In this document: positions 8,283-16,813 of the stretch, piece after piece
Layout of the letters: each line of letters starts with the position of its first letter
Numbering within the stretch: the stretch's first letter is position 1
Source: Acidovorax sp. CCYZU-2555
GTDB lineage: Bacteria; Pseudomonadota; Gammaproteobacteria; Burkholderiales; Burkholderiaceae_C
Direction: 5' to 3'
DNA: 54,541 nucleotides
Assembly (NCBI RefSeq): GCF_018413525.1
Contig: NZ_JAHCDD010000037.1
Span: 1-54,541 of the forward strand
Program-made: the position numbers and the translations under genes
The notes under the pieces: model-generated
Databases searched by the model: none
The model's input: the letters and a program-made list of their open reading frames with translations, nothing else
What the model was told of the DNA's origin: nothing

Positions 8283-9251
8283 ATGTCCCGAATCGTCAAT
8301 GTCGCCCTGGGCCAGCTGGGCCCGGTGCAGCGCGCCGACTCCCGCGCGGCCGTGGTCGCGCGCCTGTGCGCCATGATGCGCGAGGCGCACAGCCTGGGCG
8401 CGCATGTGATCGTCTACCCCGAACTCGCGCTGACCACGTTCTTCCCGCGCTGGTACATCGAGAACGACGCCGAGATCGACAGCTACTTCGAGCGCTCCAT
8501 GCCCAGCCGGGAAACGCTGGCGCTGTTCGAGCTGTCACGCGAACTCGGCGTGGGCTTTTATCTGGGCTATGCCGAGCTGGCCGAAGAAAACGGCCAGCGC
8601 ATGCGCTACAACAGCGCCATCCTGGTCGACCGCAGCGGCGGCATCGTCGGCAAGTACCGCAAGATCCATGTGCCCGGCCATTTCGAGCACGAGCCCTGGC
8701 GCAAGTTCCAGCACCTCGAGAAGCGCTATTTCACGCCCGGCAAGTCGTTCGACGTGCACCAGGCGTTCGGCGGCACCATCGGCATGTCGCTGTGCAACGA
8801 CAGGCGCTGGGCCGAAAGCTATCGCGTGATGGCGCTGCAGGGCGCGGAGATGGTGTTCATCGGCTACAACACGCCGGTGCACAACGCGCCCGCGCCGCAG
8901 CACGACGACCTGTCGCTGTTCCACAACCAGCTCGCGGTGCAGGCCGGCGCCTACCAGAACGGCTGCTGGGTCGCGAGCGTCGCCAAGGGCGGGCTGGAGG
9001 AGGGCGTCGAAAGCATCGCGGGCAGCCTGCTGGTCGCGCCTTCGGGCGAAGTCGTCACGCGCTGCATCACCAAGGACGATGAAGTCGTGGTCGGGCGCTG
9101 CGACCTCGATTTCTGCGCGGTCTACAAGCGCACCACGTTCAACTTCGACCTGCACCGCCACCCCGAGTGCTATGGCCTGATCACCGCGCGCAAGGGCGAG
9201 ACGCTGGCCGCAGACGGCTCGCCGCTGGGCACCAGTCCGCTGGCGGCCTGA
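8283..9251 (+). CDS. N-carbamoyl-D-amino-acid hydrolase (nitrilase superfamily)
   Basis: Carbon-nitrogen hydrolase of 322 aa that resembles classical D-carbamoylases (DCase). The Glu-Lys-Cys triad is E47 in PELALTTFFPRW, K127 in GKYRKIHVPG and C171 in SLCNDRRW; these flanking words are typical of DCase, including the double arginine after Asn-Asp. AAGGA lies eight bases before ATG 8283. It follows the M20 hydrolase after 28 bp. It would cleave N-carbamoyl-D-amino acids to the D-amino acid, CO2 and ammonia. Having an L-type and a D-type carbamoylase side by side without a hydantoinase is notable. Cytoplasmic. Confidence 0.9.
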   Translation: MSRIVNVALGQLGPVQRADSRAAVVARLCAMMREAHSLGAHVIVYPELALTTFFPRWYIENDAEIDSYFERSMPSRETLALFELSRELGVGFYLGYAELAEENGQRMRYNSAILVDRSGGIVGKYRKIHVPGHFEHEPWRKFQHLEKRYFTPGKSFDVHQAFGGTIGMSLCNDRRWAESYRVMALQGAEMVFIGYNTPVHNAPAPQHDDLSLFHNQLAVQAGAYQNGCWVASVAKGGLEEGVESIAGSLLVAPSGEVVTRCITKDDEVVVGRCDLDFCAVYKRTTFNFDLHRHPECYGLITARKGETLAADGSPLGTSPLAA

Positions 9252-9356
9252 GCCGCGCGCAATGCCTGGGTCGGCCGCAGGGCCGGGCCGGCGGCGCGCG
9301 TGCCGCGCTGGCTATGATCTGCGCGCCGCCGGGACGTCCGGCATGCGAGGCTGAAC

Positions 9357-10094
9357 ATGGTGGATTTCCGTTCGCAGGCAGTTTCCGCAATCGATACGCA
9401 GGGCTTCGACGCCACCAGCGGCTATTGGCAGCGCATTGTCGAGCCCGAGGAGCTGACGCAGCCCACGGCTCCGCCCTATCAGCGCTGCTACCCCGCACGG
9501 CTGCGCGACGGCCGCTATCTGCTGCTGCCGCTGCGCGCGCTGCCGAACGATGCCGCGCGCTGCATGGCCTCGCTGGTCGCGAACCAGGCCGCGCTGGAGG
9601 TGGTGCAGACGCTGGCCCAGTCCATGGTCGAGCAGGCGCGCGGCTATGCGTTCGACGCCGTGGTCGGACTGCCGACGCTGGGCCTGTCGTTCGCGCCCGC
9701 CGTGACCCACGGCCTGGGCCATGCGCGCTTCATTCCGCTGGGTTTTTCGCGCAAGTACTGGTACCGCGACGCGTTGTCCGAACCGGTGCGTTCCATCACG
9801 TCGCCCAGCCAGGACAAGCGGCTGTATCTCGATCCGCACCAGATCAGCCTGCTCGAAGGCCGGCGCGTGCTGGTGGTCGACGACACCGTGAGCACGGGTG
9901 CGACCATGCTTTCGGGCGTGCGGCTGCTCGCGCGCTGCGGCGCGCAGGTGGTGGCGATTGCGGTGGCGATGCGCCAGGGCACGCGCTGGCGCGAGCGGCT
10001 GCGCCATGTCGACGGCCGGCCGATTCCGGTGCTGGGCGCGCTGGACGCGCCGTTGATGGTGCGCACGCCCGGGGGCTGGGTGCCCGAGCCGTGA
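9357..10094 (+). CDS. Phosphoribosyltransferase-domain protein
   Basis: 245 aa with a type I phosphoribosyltransferase fold. The PRPP-binding loop is clear (VLVVDDTVSTGATM, about residues 171-184), and an earlier strand-loop VVGLPTLGLSFAPAV fits the family. The nucleobase-binding hood is not recognisable, so the acceptor is unknown. It lies 105 bp after the D-carbamoylase in the same direction and may belong to the same unit. A purine or pyrimidine salvage role would suit a cluster that handles ureido compounds, but this is speculation. It is not an obvious Apt, Upp, Hpt or PyrE. Confidence 0.75.
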   Translation: MVDFRSQAVSAIDTQGFDATSGYWQRIVEPEELTQPTAPPYQRCYPARLRDGRYLLLPLRALPNDAARCMASLVANQAALEVVQTLAQSMVEQARGYAFDAVVGLPTLGLSFAPAVTHGLGHARFIPLGFSRKYWYRDALSEPVRSITSPSQDKRLYLDPHQISLLEGRRVLVVDDTVSTGATMLSGVRLLARCGAQVVAIAVAMRQGTRWRERLRHVDGRPIPVLGALDAPLMVRTPGGWVPEP

Positions 10095-10098
10095 CGCC

Positions 10099-10575
10099 TC
10101 AGGCCGCGGGCTGCAGGCTCGCCGTGCACTTGTGCGCCAGCGCCATCAGATAGCTTTCGGCGATCGAGAGCCCATGGTAGGAGTCGGTCTCGAACAGGCG
10201 CAGGGCGCTGCCGTCGTGCTCCAGCCGCACCTGGCCGCTGTTCTTGAGCGTCGCGTAGTACTTTCCGCTGTCCTTGTCGCGGCGTATCGTGAACGTCGCC
10301 TCCTTGAGGCTCAGCGTGCGCGCGTGGCGCGTATCGCCTTCGACCACGGTGATGGTGCAGCGGTCTTTCTCATTCTCGAATTCCCAGTCGTCGCCTATCA
10401 GCGACAGCTTGGCGATCTGGTTGAGCGCGTCGGCGAGTTCGTTGGGCGATGCGGTGCGGGTGTCTATGACCACGTCCTCGGTCGGGTAGCCGTCCACCAG
10501 GCGCTCGCGAAATTCGGAGCAGGCGGTGAGCGTGGACAACGCCAGTGCACCGCACAGAAGGAATATCTTGTTCAT
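10099..10575 (-). CDS. Putative lipoprotein of unknown function
   Basis: 158 aa with a lipoprotein signal: MNKIFLLCGALALS, then lipobox L-T-A-C with the modified cysteine at 19. The mature part (about 139 aa) is soluble and mixed in charge, with VVIDTRTASPNELADALNQI and CTITVVEGDTRHARTLSL; I do not recognise a family. I chose ATG 10575 because it gives a proper lipoprotein signal. An in-frame ATG at 10605 would add ten residues before it. Unusually, the bases just before the start are the T-run and stem of the terminator of the upstream TerC gene, and there is no normal ribosome binding site. Confidence 0.75.
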   Translation of the reverse strand: MNKIFLLCGALALSTLTACSEFRERLVDGYPTEDVVIDTRTASPNELADALNQIAKLSLIGDDWEFENEKDRCTITVVEGDTRHARTLSLKEATFTIRRDKDSGKYYATLKNSGQVRLEHDGSALRLFETDSYHGLSIAESYLMALAHKCTASLQPAA

Positions 10576-10611
10576 AAAAAAATGCCATGCCGAAGGTGTC
10601 GGCATGGCATT
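10576..10611 (-). terminator. Rho-independent terminator of the TerC-family gene
   Basis: On the minus strand a perfect stem (13 bp counting the closing A-T pair) forms between ATGCCATGCCGA and TCGGCATGGCAT around a 5-base loop, followed directly by seven T. It begins 5 bp after the TerC stop codon. The T-run abuts the start codon of the next lipoprotein gene (TTTTTTTATG), so termination and initiation signals share the same bases. Confidence 0.88.
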
Positions 10612-10615
10612 GCGG

Positions 10616-12169
10616 TCAATGCTGTTGAGGCAGGATTCTCTCGATGCTCACCTTGCGCAGCACGTCGTCGTCGTTCTCGAGCACGGTGAAGCGCCAGTCG
10701 CCGATGTCGATCTCCGTGCCCTTGGCCGGCACCGCGCCATGGTGCTCGGTCAGCAGGCCGCCGAGCGTGGCGTAGAAATCGTTCGAGTTGATGAGCTGCT
10801 GCGTGTCGAGCAGCTGCTGCACCAGGTGCACGTCGGTGGCGCCGCTGGCGATCCAGAGGTTCTCGCGGTCGGGCGATTTCTGGATGGTGAAAGTTTCGTC
10901 CTCGTCGGGGAATTCGCCCGCGATGGCTTCGAGCACGTCGATGGGCGTGACCACGCCGCACATCACATTGAACTCGTTCTTGACGATGATCATGCGCCCC
11001 TTGGAAGTGCGCAGGTCGGCGATCAGCGCAATCACGCCCGTGCTTTCCTGCACGAACAGCGGGCGCTTGATGGTCGTCGGCTGGATGGCGCCGAACTGCA
11101 TCAAATCGCGCAGCATGTCCTTGGCGCGCGCCACGCCGGCCAGCGCATCGATGCTCTCCTTGCAGACCGGAAGATAGCTGTGCGGGTTGTCGCCCAGCGA
11201 CTCCTTGATGGCTTCTACGTCGCCGTTGAGATCGACCCAGTCGACTTCGGACATGGGCGTCATGATCGAGCGCACCTTGCGCTCGGCCAGCGACAGCACG
11301 CCCGAGACCATGATGCGTTCTTCGGGCGCGAAGGCCGGCAGCTGGGCCGCCTGGTCGGCGCTCTGCGTTTCATGCGCCGTGCCTGCACGCGTGCCCGACA
11401 TCAGCGACAGCACCTTGTTGGCCGCGCGCTCGCGCAGCGGAATGCGCAGCTCCTGCGCCTTCGCATTGCGCGACGAGATCTGGTTGAAGACCTCGATCAG
11501 GATGGAGAAGCCAATGGCCGCATACAGATAGCCCTTGGGCACATCGAAGCCCAGGCCTTCGGCGACCAGGCTGAAGCCGATCATCAGCAGGAAGCTCAGG
11601 CACAGCACGATGACCGTGGGATGCTGGTTCACGAAGCGTGTGAGCGGCTTGGACGCGACCAGCATGATGCCTATCGAGATGACCACCGCGGCCATCATGA
11701 CCGGCAGTTCGTCGACCATGCCTACGGCCGTGATCACCGCGTCCAGCGAGAACACCGCGTCGAGAATCACGATCTGGGTCACGACCGCGAAGAAGCTCGA
11801 GTAGGCCCGGCCCGAATTCGAGGAATGCGTCACGCCTTCCATGCGTTCATGCAGCTCGGTCGTGGCCTTGAAGATCAGGAACAGTCCGCCTATGAGCAGG
11901 ATCAGGTCCCTGCCCGAAAGCGACAGCGGGCCCAGATTGATCAGCGGGGTGGTGAGCGTGGCGATCCAGGAGATGACCGTGAGCAGTCCCAGGCGCATGA
12001 ACAACGCCAGGCTCAGGCCGATGATGCGGGCCTTGTCGCGCTGATGCGGGGGAAGCTTCTCGGAAAGAATCGCGATGAAGATGAGGTTGTCTATGCCCAG
12101 GACAATCTCGAGAATGACCAGTGTCAGGAGGCCGACCCAGATGGTGGGGTCGCTGAATAACTCAATCAT
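10616..12169 (-). CDS. TerC-family membrane protein with CBS pair and CorC/HlyC domain
   Basis: 517 aa, three parts. Residues 1-230 are a TerC membrane domain with about seven helices and acidic motifs inside helices ([15 protein letters not shown] and [17 protein letters not shown]). Residues about 300-420 are a CBS pair ([20 protein letters not shown] onward, then [14 protein letters not shown]). The last 90 residues are the transporter-associated CorC/HlyC domain ([19 protein letters not shown]). This is the YoaE/YegH architecture; TerC relatives such as Alx and MntP-like proteins export manganese or respond to metal or pH. I chose ATG 12169, which has GGAGG upstream, over a GTG at 12181. 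A strong terminator follows the stop and a long hairpin lies in the leader. Confidence 0.88.
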   Translation of the reverse strand: MIELFSDPTIWVGLLTLVILEIVLGIDNLIFIAILSEKLPPHQRDKARIIGLSLALFMRLGLLTVISWIATLTTPLINLGPLSLSGRDLILLIGGLFLIFKATTELHERMEGVTHSSNSGRAYSSFFAVVTQIVILDAVFSLDAVITAVGMVDELPVMMAAVVISIGIMLVASKPLTRFVNQHPTVIVLCLSFLLMIGFSLVAEGLGFDVPKGYLYAAIGFSILIEVFNQISSRNAKAQELRIPLRERAANKVLSLMSGTRAGTAHETQSADQAAQLPAFAPEERIMVSGVLSLAERKVRSIMTPMSEVDWVDLNGDVEAIKESLGDNPHSYLPVCKESIDALAGVARAKDMLRDLMQFGAIQPTTIKRPLFVQESTGVIALIADLRTSKGRMIIVKNEFNVMCGVVTPIDVLEAIAGEFPDEDETFTIQKSPDRENLWIASGATDVHLVQQLLDTQQLINSNDFYATLGGLLTEHHGAVPAKGTEIDIGDWRFTVLENDDDVLRKVSIERILPQQH

Positions 12170-12250
12170 GACGGCCTCCACTTTGCGCTGGAATGGAGGC
12201 CGGTTTTAAGTCGTCGTTTGCCGCGGGGGCAGGTTTGTCAGGCATGGTTT

Positions 12251-12289
12251 TGCAGGTTGCTGAGAAGGTTCTCTGAGCAACATTCTGCA
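12251..12289. promoter_or_regulatory. Long imperfect hairpin in the TerC gene leader
   Basis: TGCAGGTTGCTGAGA pairs with TCTC(TG)AGCAAC(ATT)CTGCA around the loop AGGT, giving about 15 paired positions with two small bulges. It lies about 80-120 bp upstream of the TerC start on the transcribed (minus) side. TerC-family genes are often preceded by the yybP-ykoY manganese riboswitch; I could not match that consensus here, so this is only an unexplained leader structure. Confidence 0.35.
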
Positions 12290-12354
12290 AGAAAGTTCAA
12301 GCTGTAACAAAAATTCGACCCCACGGCGCGCCGCCGCGGGCCATCACCGGGCCC

Positions 12355-12549
12355 TCAATTGCGCTGTTTGAGCATCTTCTCGATCTTCTGATCGGTCTTG
12401 TATTGGCTCAGCGCATAGACCGCCCAGATCGCGGCCGGAATCCAGCCGATCAGCGTGATCTGCAGCACCAGGCAGAACAGGCCGGAGAACGGCCGGCCTA
12501 TGGTGAAGAACACGGAAAAGGGCAGCAGCAGGGCAAGAAGCAGTCGCAT
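12355..12549 (-). CDS. YqaE/Pmp3-family small membrane protein
   Basis: 64-aa hydrophobic peptide with two membrane segments and the Pmp3/UPF0057 pattern: GRPFSGLFCLVLQITLIGWI, then PAAIWAVYAL and a short charged tail ending KMLKQRN. Family members are stress-related inner-membrane proteolipids that influence membrane potential. It stands alone between the TerC gene and the histidine phosphatase gene, all on the minus strand. No regulatory motif was found. Confidence 0.8.
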   Translation of the reverse strand: MRLLLALLLPFSVFFTIGRPFSGLFCLVLQITLIGWIPAAIWAVYALSQYKTDQKIEKMLKQRN

Positions 12550-12591
12550 GGTCTTGGGGCTTTCGTCAGGAAAAGAAGCGGCAGGCCGCAG

Positions 12592-13227
12592 TCAACATAT
12601 CTCGTCGCGCGCGGTATTTTCAAGGTGGCTGGTGTCGGCCCAACCGACAAGTCCCAGGCCTTGCGGCGTCCACAGCAGCCGGTTGATCGCCGCATTGCCC
12701 AGCGCGAAGGTGCGCGGCGCCTGCAGTTCCTGGCCGGTGGCCAGGCGGTAAAGCGTGTCGAGCACGCCGCCGTGGGCCGTCAGCACGATCAGCTCGCCCG
12801 CATGGCGCGCGGCCAGGCGTTCGACGGTGGCGCGTACGCGGTCGCGCAGCATGATCAGCGACTCGCCGCCATCGGGCGTGAACTCGGGCTCGCGCTGGCG
12901 CCAGCGGCGCGCGACTTCTGGCAGCTCGGCTTCGAGTTCGGCGAACGTGCGGCCTTCATAGATGCCGAAGCTGCGCTCGCGCAGACCGGGTTCGGCCGCG
13001 AGCGGCGCGCCGGTGACGCCGGCCACGGCCTGCGCGGTCTGGTAGGCGCGCTGCAGGTCGCTGCTGTAGATCTGGGCCACGGGCTCGTCGACCAGTGCCT
13101 GCGCGGCCTGTGCGGCCTGCCACAGGCCCAGTTCGTTGAGCGGAATGTCCTGGTGGCCTTGCAGGCGCGCCGTGGCGTTCCAGGCGGTTTCTCCGTGGCG
13201 GATGGCGATGATGCGGGTGGCTTGCAT
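12592..13227 (-). CDS. Histidine phosphatase family protein (phosphoglycerate mutase-like)
   Basis: 211 aa. The catalytic R-H-G motif is at residues 10-12 (IIAIRHGETAWN), with the usual second-half His in VLTAHGGVLDTL and the acid/base Glu in LRERSFGIYEGR. This is the branch-1 histidine phosphatase fold, often labelled PhoE, CobC or GpmB. Substrate cannot be assigned; no cobalamin genes are nearby. The ATG at 13227 gives the normal family length; longer in-frame starts upstream have no family similarity. It is divergent from the peptide transporter operon. Confidence 0.87.
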   Translation of the reverse strand: MQATRIIAIRHGETAWNATARLQGHQDIPLNELGLWQAAQAAQALVDEPVAQIYSSDLQRAYQTAQAVAGVTGAPLAAEPGLRERSFGIYEGRTFAELEAELPEVARRWRQREPEFTPDGGESLIMLRDRVRATVERLAARHAGELIVLTAHGGVLDTLYRLATGQELQAPRTFALGNAAINRLLWTPQGLGLVGWADTSHLENTARDEIC

Positions 13228-13456
13228 GCGGCGGAACAATCGAGTGGGCAATGACAAAGGCAACTGTCGATTGTGCGGCAACTGGCTCGGCAGGGCAGGC
13301 GAAGGGTCGCAGCGCCGCGCAAGCGATTGGCGCGCATGGGTGTTTGGCCGCGGCTGACAGGTCATGGGATGGATTCATCCTTTCGCGCGGCCGCGCCGCC
13401 CGCCAAGATTGTCGGCAGGACGTCCATCGTTGCCACTCTTCGCCAAGGAGATCGCC

Positions 13457-15046
13457 ATGCTGCGCAAACTACTGCTCCCATCGCTTCTGGCCGCGGGCCT
13501 GCTCACCGCGGCAGCGGCCCAGGCCGAGACACTGCGCTGGGCGCGCGCCTCCGATCCCACGTCGCTCGATCCGCATGCGTTCAACGTCGGCACCAACTTC
13601 ACGCTGCTGCACCAGATGTACGAAACGCTGGTCAACCGCGACGCCAAGGGCAGTCTTGTGCCTTCGCTGGCGCTGTCCTGGCATATGACCGCCGACCCCA
13701 CGGTCTGGGAGTTCAAGCTGCGGCCCAACGTCAAGTTCCATGATGGCTCGACATTGACCGCCAAGGACGTGGTGTTCTCGCTGAACCGCGCCAAGGGCCC
13801 CACGGCACAGGTCAAGTCGCTGCTGTCGTCCATGGTCGAGGCCAGGGCCGTAGACGGCCTCACGGTGCAGGTCAGGACCAGCGGCCCCAATCTGATCTTT
13901 CCCAACAACCTCACCAACCTGTTCATCATGAGCGCGGCCTGGGCCAAGGCCAAGAATGCGCAGACCACGCAGGATGCGGCCAGCAGCACGGAGAACTTCG
14001 CCACGCGCAACGTCAACGGCACGGGCCCCTACCAGCTCGCCAGCCGCGAGCTCGATGCGCGCACCGTGATGAAGCTCCATCCCCAATACTGGGGCCGGGG
14101 CCAGGCACCGCTGCAGGTGACCGAGCTGATCTATCTGCCCATCAAGTCGCCGGCCACGCGCATCGCGGCGCTGCTTTCGGGCGAAGTCGATTTCGCCCAG
14201 GACGTTCCCGCGCAGGACGTGGCGCGGCTCAAGCTGGACCCGCGGCTGCGCATCAGCGAAGGGCCGGAGAACCGCTCCATCTTTCTGGGCCTCAACGTCG
14301 GCGGCAAGGAGCTCAAGTACTCTAGCCTCAAGGGCAGGAACCCGCTGGCCGACCCGCGCGTGCGCGAAGCCATGCACCTGGCGATAGACCGCGACGCGAT
14401 CAAGCGCTCGGTGATGCGCGGCCTGTCGATTCCCTCGGGCATCATCGCGCCGCCGTTCGTGCATGGCTACACCAAGGCCATGGCCGCCTATCCCAAGGTC
14501 GATGTGCCCAAGGCCAGGAAGCTGCTCGCCGATGCCGGCTATGCCCAGGGCTTCGATCTCACGCTGCATTCGACCAATGACCGCTATGTGAACGACGAAG
14601 CCATCAGCACCGCGATCGCGGGCTTTCTCGGCCGCGTGGGCATCAAGACCACCGTGGTCGCGCGGCCCATCGCCCAGCACAGCGTGGCGATCAACAACGC
14701 CGACGCCGACTTCTATCTGTTCGGCTGGGGCGTGCCGACCTATGACTCGGCCTACATCTTCGACTTCCTGGTCTACACGCGCGGCAAGGACGGGCGCGGG
14801 CCGACCAATGCCACGGGCTTCAGCAATGCGGCAGTCGATGCCGACATCGCCGCGCTCGCTTCCGAGTCCGACAAGACCAGACGCGACGCCGCCATACAGC
14901 GCGTCTGGGACGTGGTGCAGAAAGAGCGTTTCTACATTCCGCTGCACGATCAGATGGTGCATTTCGCTTCCGTGCGTCGGCTCAATATTCCTGTGCATCC
15001 CGAAAACGAAGTGCATTTCAAGGATGTGAAATTCGAAGCCCGTTAA
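13457..15046 (+). CDS. ABC transporter family 5 (peptide-type) binding protein, copy 1
   Basis: Periplasmic receptor of 529 aa. Signal peptide residues 1-23 end AQA. The mature part has the SBP family 5 signature: ASDPTSLDPHAFNVGTNF, MYETLV, TVWEFKLRPNVKFHDG and LTAKDVVFSL. AAGGAG lies 7 bp before ATG 13457. The next gene is a near-copy of identical length. This is the first gene of an operon of two receptors, two permeases and a double ATPase. Such receptors bind di- or oligopeptides, glutathione or nickel chelates; the ligand here is unknown. I count the two copies as roughly four-fifths identical by eye, without gaps. Confidence 0.93.
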   Translation: MLRKLLLPSLLAAGLLTAAAAQAETLRWARASDPTSLDPHAFNVGTNFTLLHQMYETLVNRDAKGSLVPSLALSWHMTADPTVWEFKLRPNVKFHDGSTLTAKDVVFSLNRAKGPTAQVKSLLSSMVEARAVDGLTVQVRTSGPNLIFPNNLTNLFIMSAAWAKAKNAQTTQDAASSTENFATRNVNGTGPYQLASRELDARTVMKLHPQYWGRGQAPLQVTELIYLPIKSPATRIAALLSGEVDFAQDVPAQDVARLKLDPRLRISEGPENRSIFLGLNVGGKELKYSSLKGRNPLADPRVREAMHLAIDRDAIKRSVMRGLSIPSGIIAPPFVHGYTKAMAAYPKVDVPKARKLLADAGYAQGFDLTLHSTNDRYVNDEAISTAIAGFLGRVGIKTTVVARPIAQHSVAINNADADFYLFGWGVPTYDSAYIFDFLVYTRGKDGRGPTNATGFSNAAVDADIAALASESDKTRRDAAIQRVWDVVQKERFYIPLHDQMVHFASVRRLNIPVHPENEVHFKDVKFEAR

Positions 15047-15216
15047 TCGCCTGCGCCTGATGTTTTCCCCCTTGTTTGTCGCTTGCTGTGCCGTCAAGAT
15101 GGTTTTCACACAGAGCGTAGGCCTGGATCTTGCATCTGTGTATTGCGCGAACGCGACAGCCGAATGGAAGGCCGTGCGCGGCGCAGCCTGTCCACTTCGT
15201 TTGTTGAGGAAACCCG

Positions 15217-16806
15217 ATGCTGCTGAAATTGCTGTTTACATCCCTGCTGTCCGCAGGCCTGCTGACCGTGAGTGGCGCTCAGGCCGAAACGGTGCGTTGG
15301 GCGCGTGCTTCCGACCCGACCACGCTCGATCCGCATTCGTTCAATACCGGCACCAATTTCGTGCTGTCGCACCAGATGTACGAGACCCTGGTCGGGCGCG
15401 ATGCCAAGGGCAAGCTGGTGCCCACGCTGGCCACCTCGTGGAAGCTCACGGCCGACCCCACGGTCTGGGAATTCAAGCTGCGCCCCGGCGTCAAGTTCCA
15501 TGACGGCGCAGCGTTCACGGCCAAGGATGTGGTGTTCTCGCTGCAGCGCGCCAAGGGCCCCACAGCCCAGGTCAAGTCCCTGCTGGCCTCCATGGTCGAA
15601 GTCAAGGCCATCGATGACCTCACCGTGCACGTGAAGACCAACGGCCCCAACCTGATCTTCCCCGACAACCTCACCAACCTGTTCATCATGAACGAGGCCT
15701 GGGCCAAGTCCAAGGGCGCGGAAACCACGCAGGACCCCGCGAGCTCCACCGAGAATTTCGCCACGCGCAACGCCAACGGCACGGGCCCCTACCAGCTCGT
15801 GAGCCGCGAGCAGGACGCACGCACCGTGATGAAGATCAACCCCGCGTACTGGGGCAAGGGCCAGGCGCCGCTGCAAATCACCGAGCTCATCTATCTGCCC
15901 ATCAAGTCGCCGGCCACGCGTGTCGCCGCGCTGCTGTCGGGTGAAGTCGATTTCGCCCAGGACATCCCCGCACAGGACGTGGCCCGCCTCAAGCAGGACC
16001 AGCGCCTGCGCATCAACGAAGGCCCCGAAAACCGTTCCATCTTCCTGGGCCTCAATGTCGGCGGCAAGGAACTCAAATACTCGAGCGTCAAGGGCAAGAA
16101 CCCGCTGGCCGATCCGCGCGTGCGCGAAGCCATTCACGTGGCGATCGATCGCGACGCGATCAAGCGCTCGGTGATGCGCGGGCTGTCGATTCCCTCGGGC
16201 ATGATCGCGCCGTCGTTCGTCAACGGCTACAGCAAGGCCATGGCCGCCTATCCCAAGGTTGATGTCGCCAAGGCCAAGAAGCTGCTGGCCGAAGCCGGCT
16301 ATCCCGACGGCTTCGACCTGACGCTGCACACATCCAACGACCGCTACGTCAACGACGAAGCGATCAGCACCGCGATCGCGGGCTTCCTGGGCCGCGTGGG
16401 CATCAAGACCTCCGTCGTGGCGCGTCCCATCGCGCAGCAGAGCGTGGCCATCAATGGCGCCGACATCGACTTCTACCTCTATGGCTGGGGCGTGCCCACC
16501 TATGACTCGGCCTATATCTTCGACTTCCTGGTGCACACGCGCGGCAAGGATGGGCGCGGCCCGACCAACGCCACGGGCTTCAGCAACGCGGCCGTAGACA
16601 CCGACATCGTCGCGCTGGCTTCCGAGGCCGACAAGGCCAAGCGCGACCAGATCACGCAGCGCATCTGGGACGTGGTGCAAAAGGAGCGTTTCTACATTCC
16701 TTTGCATGATCAGGTGATCCATTTCGCCTCGATCAAGCGCATCGACGTTCCCGTTCACCCGGACAACGCCGTGCTCTTCAAGGACGTGAAGCTCGGCGCG
16801 AAGTGA
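15217..16806 (+). CDS. ABC transporter family 5 (peptide-type) binding protein, copy 2
   Basis: 529 aa, the same length as copy 1 and aligned to it throughout. Signal peptide residues 1-23 end AQA. Differences from copy 1 are scattered: for example AFNVGTNFTLLHQM becomes SFNTGTNFVLSHQM, and ALSWHM becomes ATSWKL. Both keep the ligand-site words YGWGVPTYDSAYIFDF (F for Y at the first position in copy 1) and GRVGIKT. GAGGA lies before ATG 15217. A 170-bp gap separates it from copy 1, while only 7 bp separate it from the first permease, so this copy is the one most tightly tied to the transporter. Confidence 0.93.
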   Translation: MLLKLLFTSLLSAGLLTVSGAQAETVRWARASDPTTLDPHSFNTGTNFVLSHQMYETLVGRDAKGKLVPTLATSWKLTADPTVWEFKLRPGVKFHDGAAFTAKDVVFSLQRAKGPTAQVKSLLASMVEVKAIDDLTVHVKTNGPNLIFPDNLTNLFIMNEAWAKSKGAETTQDPASSTENFATRNANGTGPYQLVSREQDARTVMKINPAYWGKGQAPLQITELIYLPIKSPATRVAALLSGEVDFAQDIPAQDVARLKQDQRLRINEGPENRSIFLGLNVGGKELKYSSVKGKNPLADPRVREAIHVAIDRDAIKRSVMRGLSIPSGMIAPSFVNGYSKAMAAYPKVDVAKAKKLLAEAGYPDGFDLTLHTSNDRYVNDEAISTAIAGFLGRVGIKTSVVARPIAQQSVAINGADIDFYLYGWGVPTYDSAYIFDFLVHTRGKDGRGPTNATGFSNAAVDTDIVALASEADKAKRDQITQRIWDVVQKERFYIPLHDQVIHFASIKRIDVPVHPDNAVLFKDVKLGAK

Positions 16807-16813
16807 GGCCAAC

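Noticed and set aside
4866..9251. Equivalence to the E. coli ygeX-ygeY anaerobic urate-degradation cluster
   Set aside because: Only the lyase and an M20 hydrolase are shared in type. The xanthine dehydrogenase-like, SsnA, HyuA and YgfK genes are missing, and a D-carbamoylase is present instead.
12170..12354. yybP-ykoY manganese riboswitch before the TerC gene
   Set aside because: No match to the conserved internal loops was found; only an unrelated hairpin is visible.
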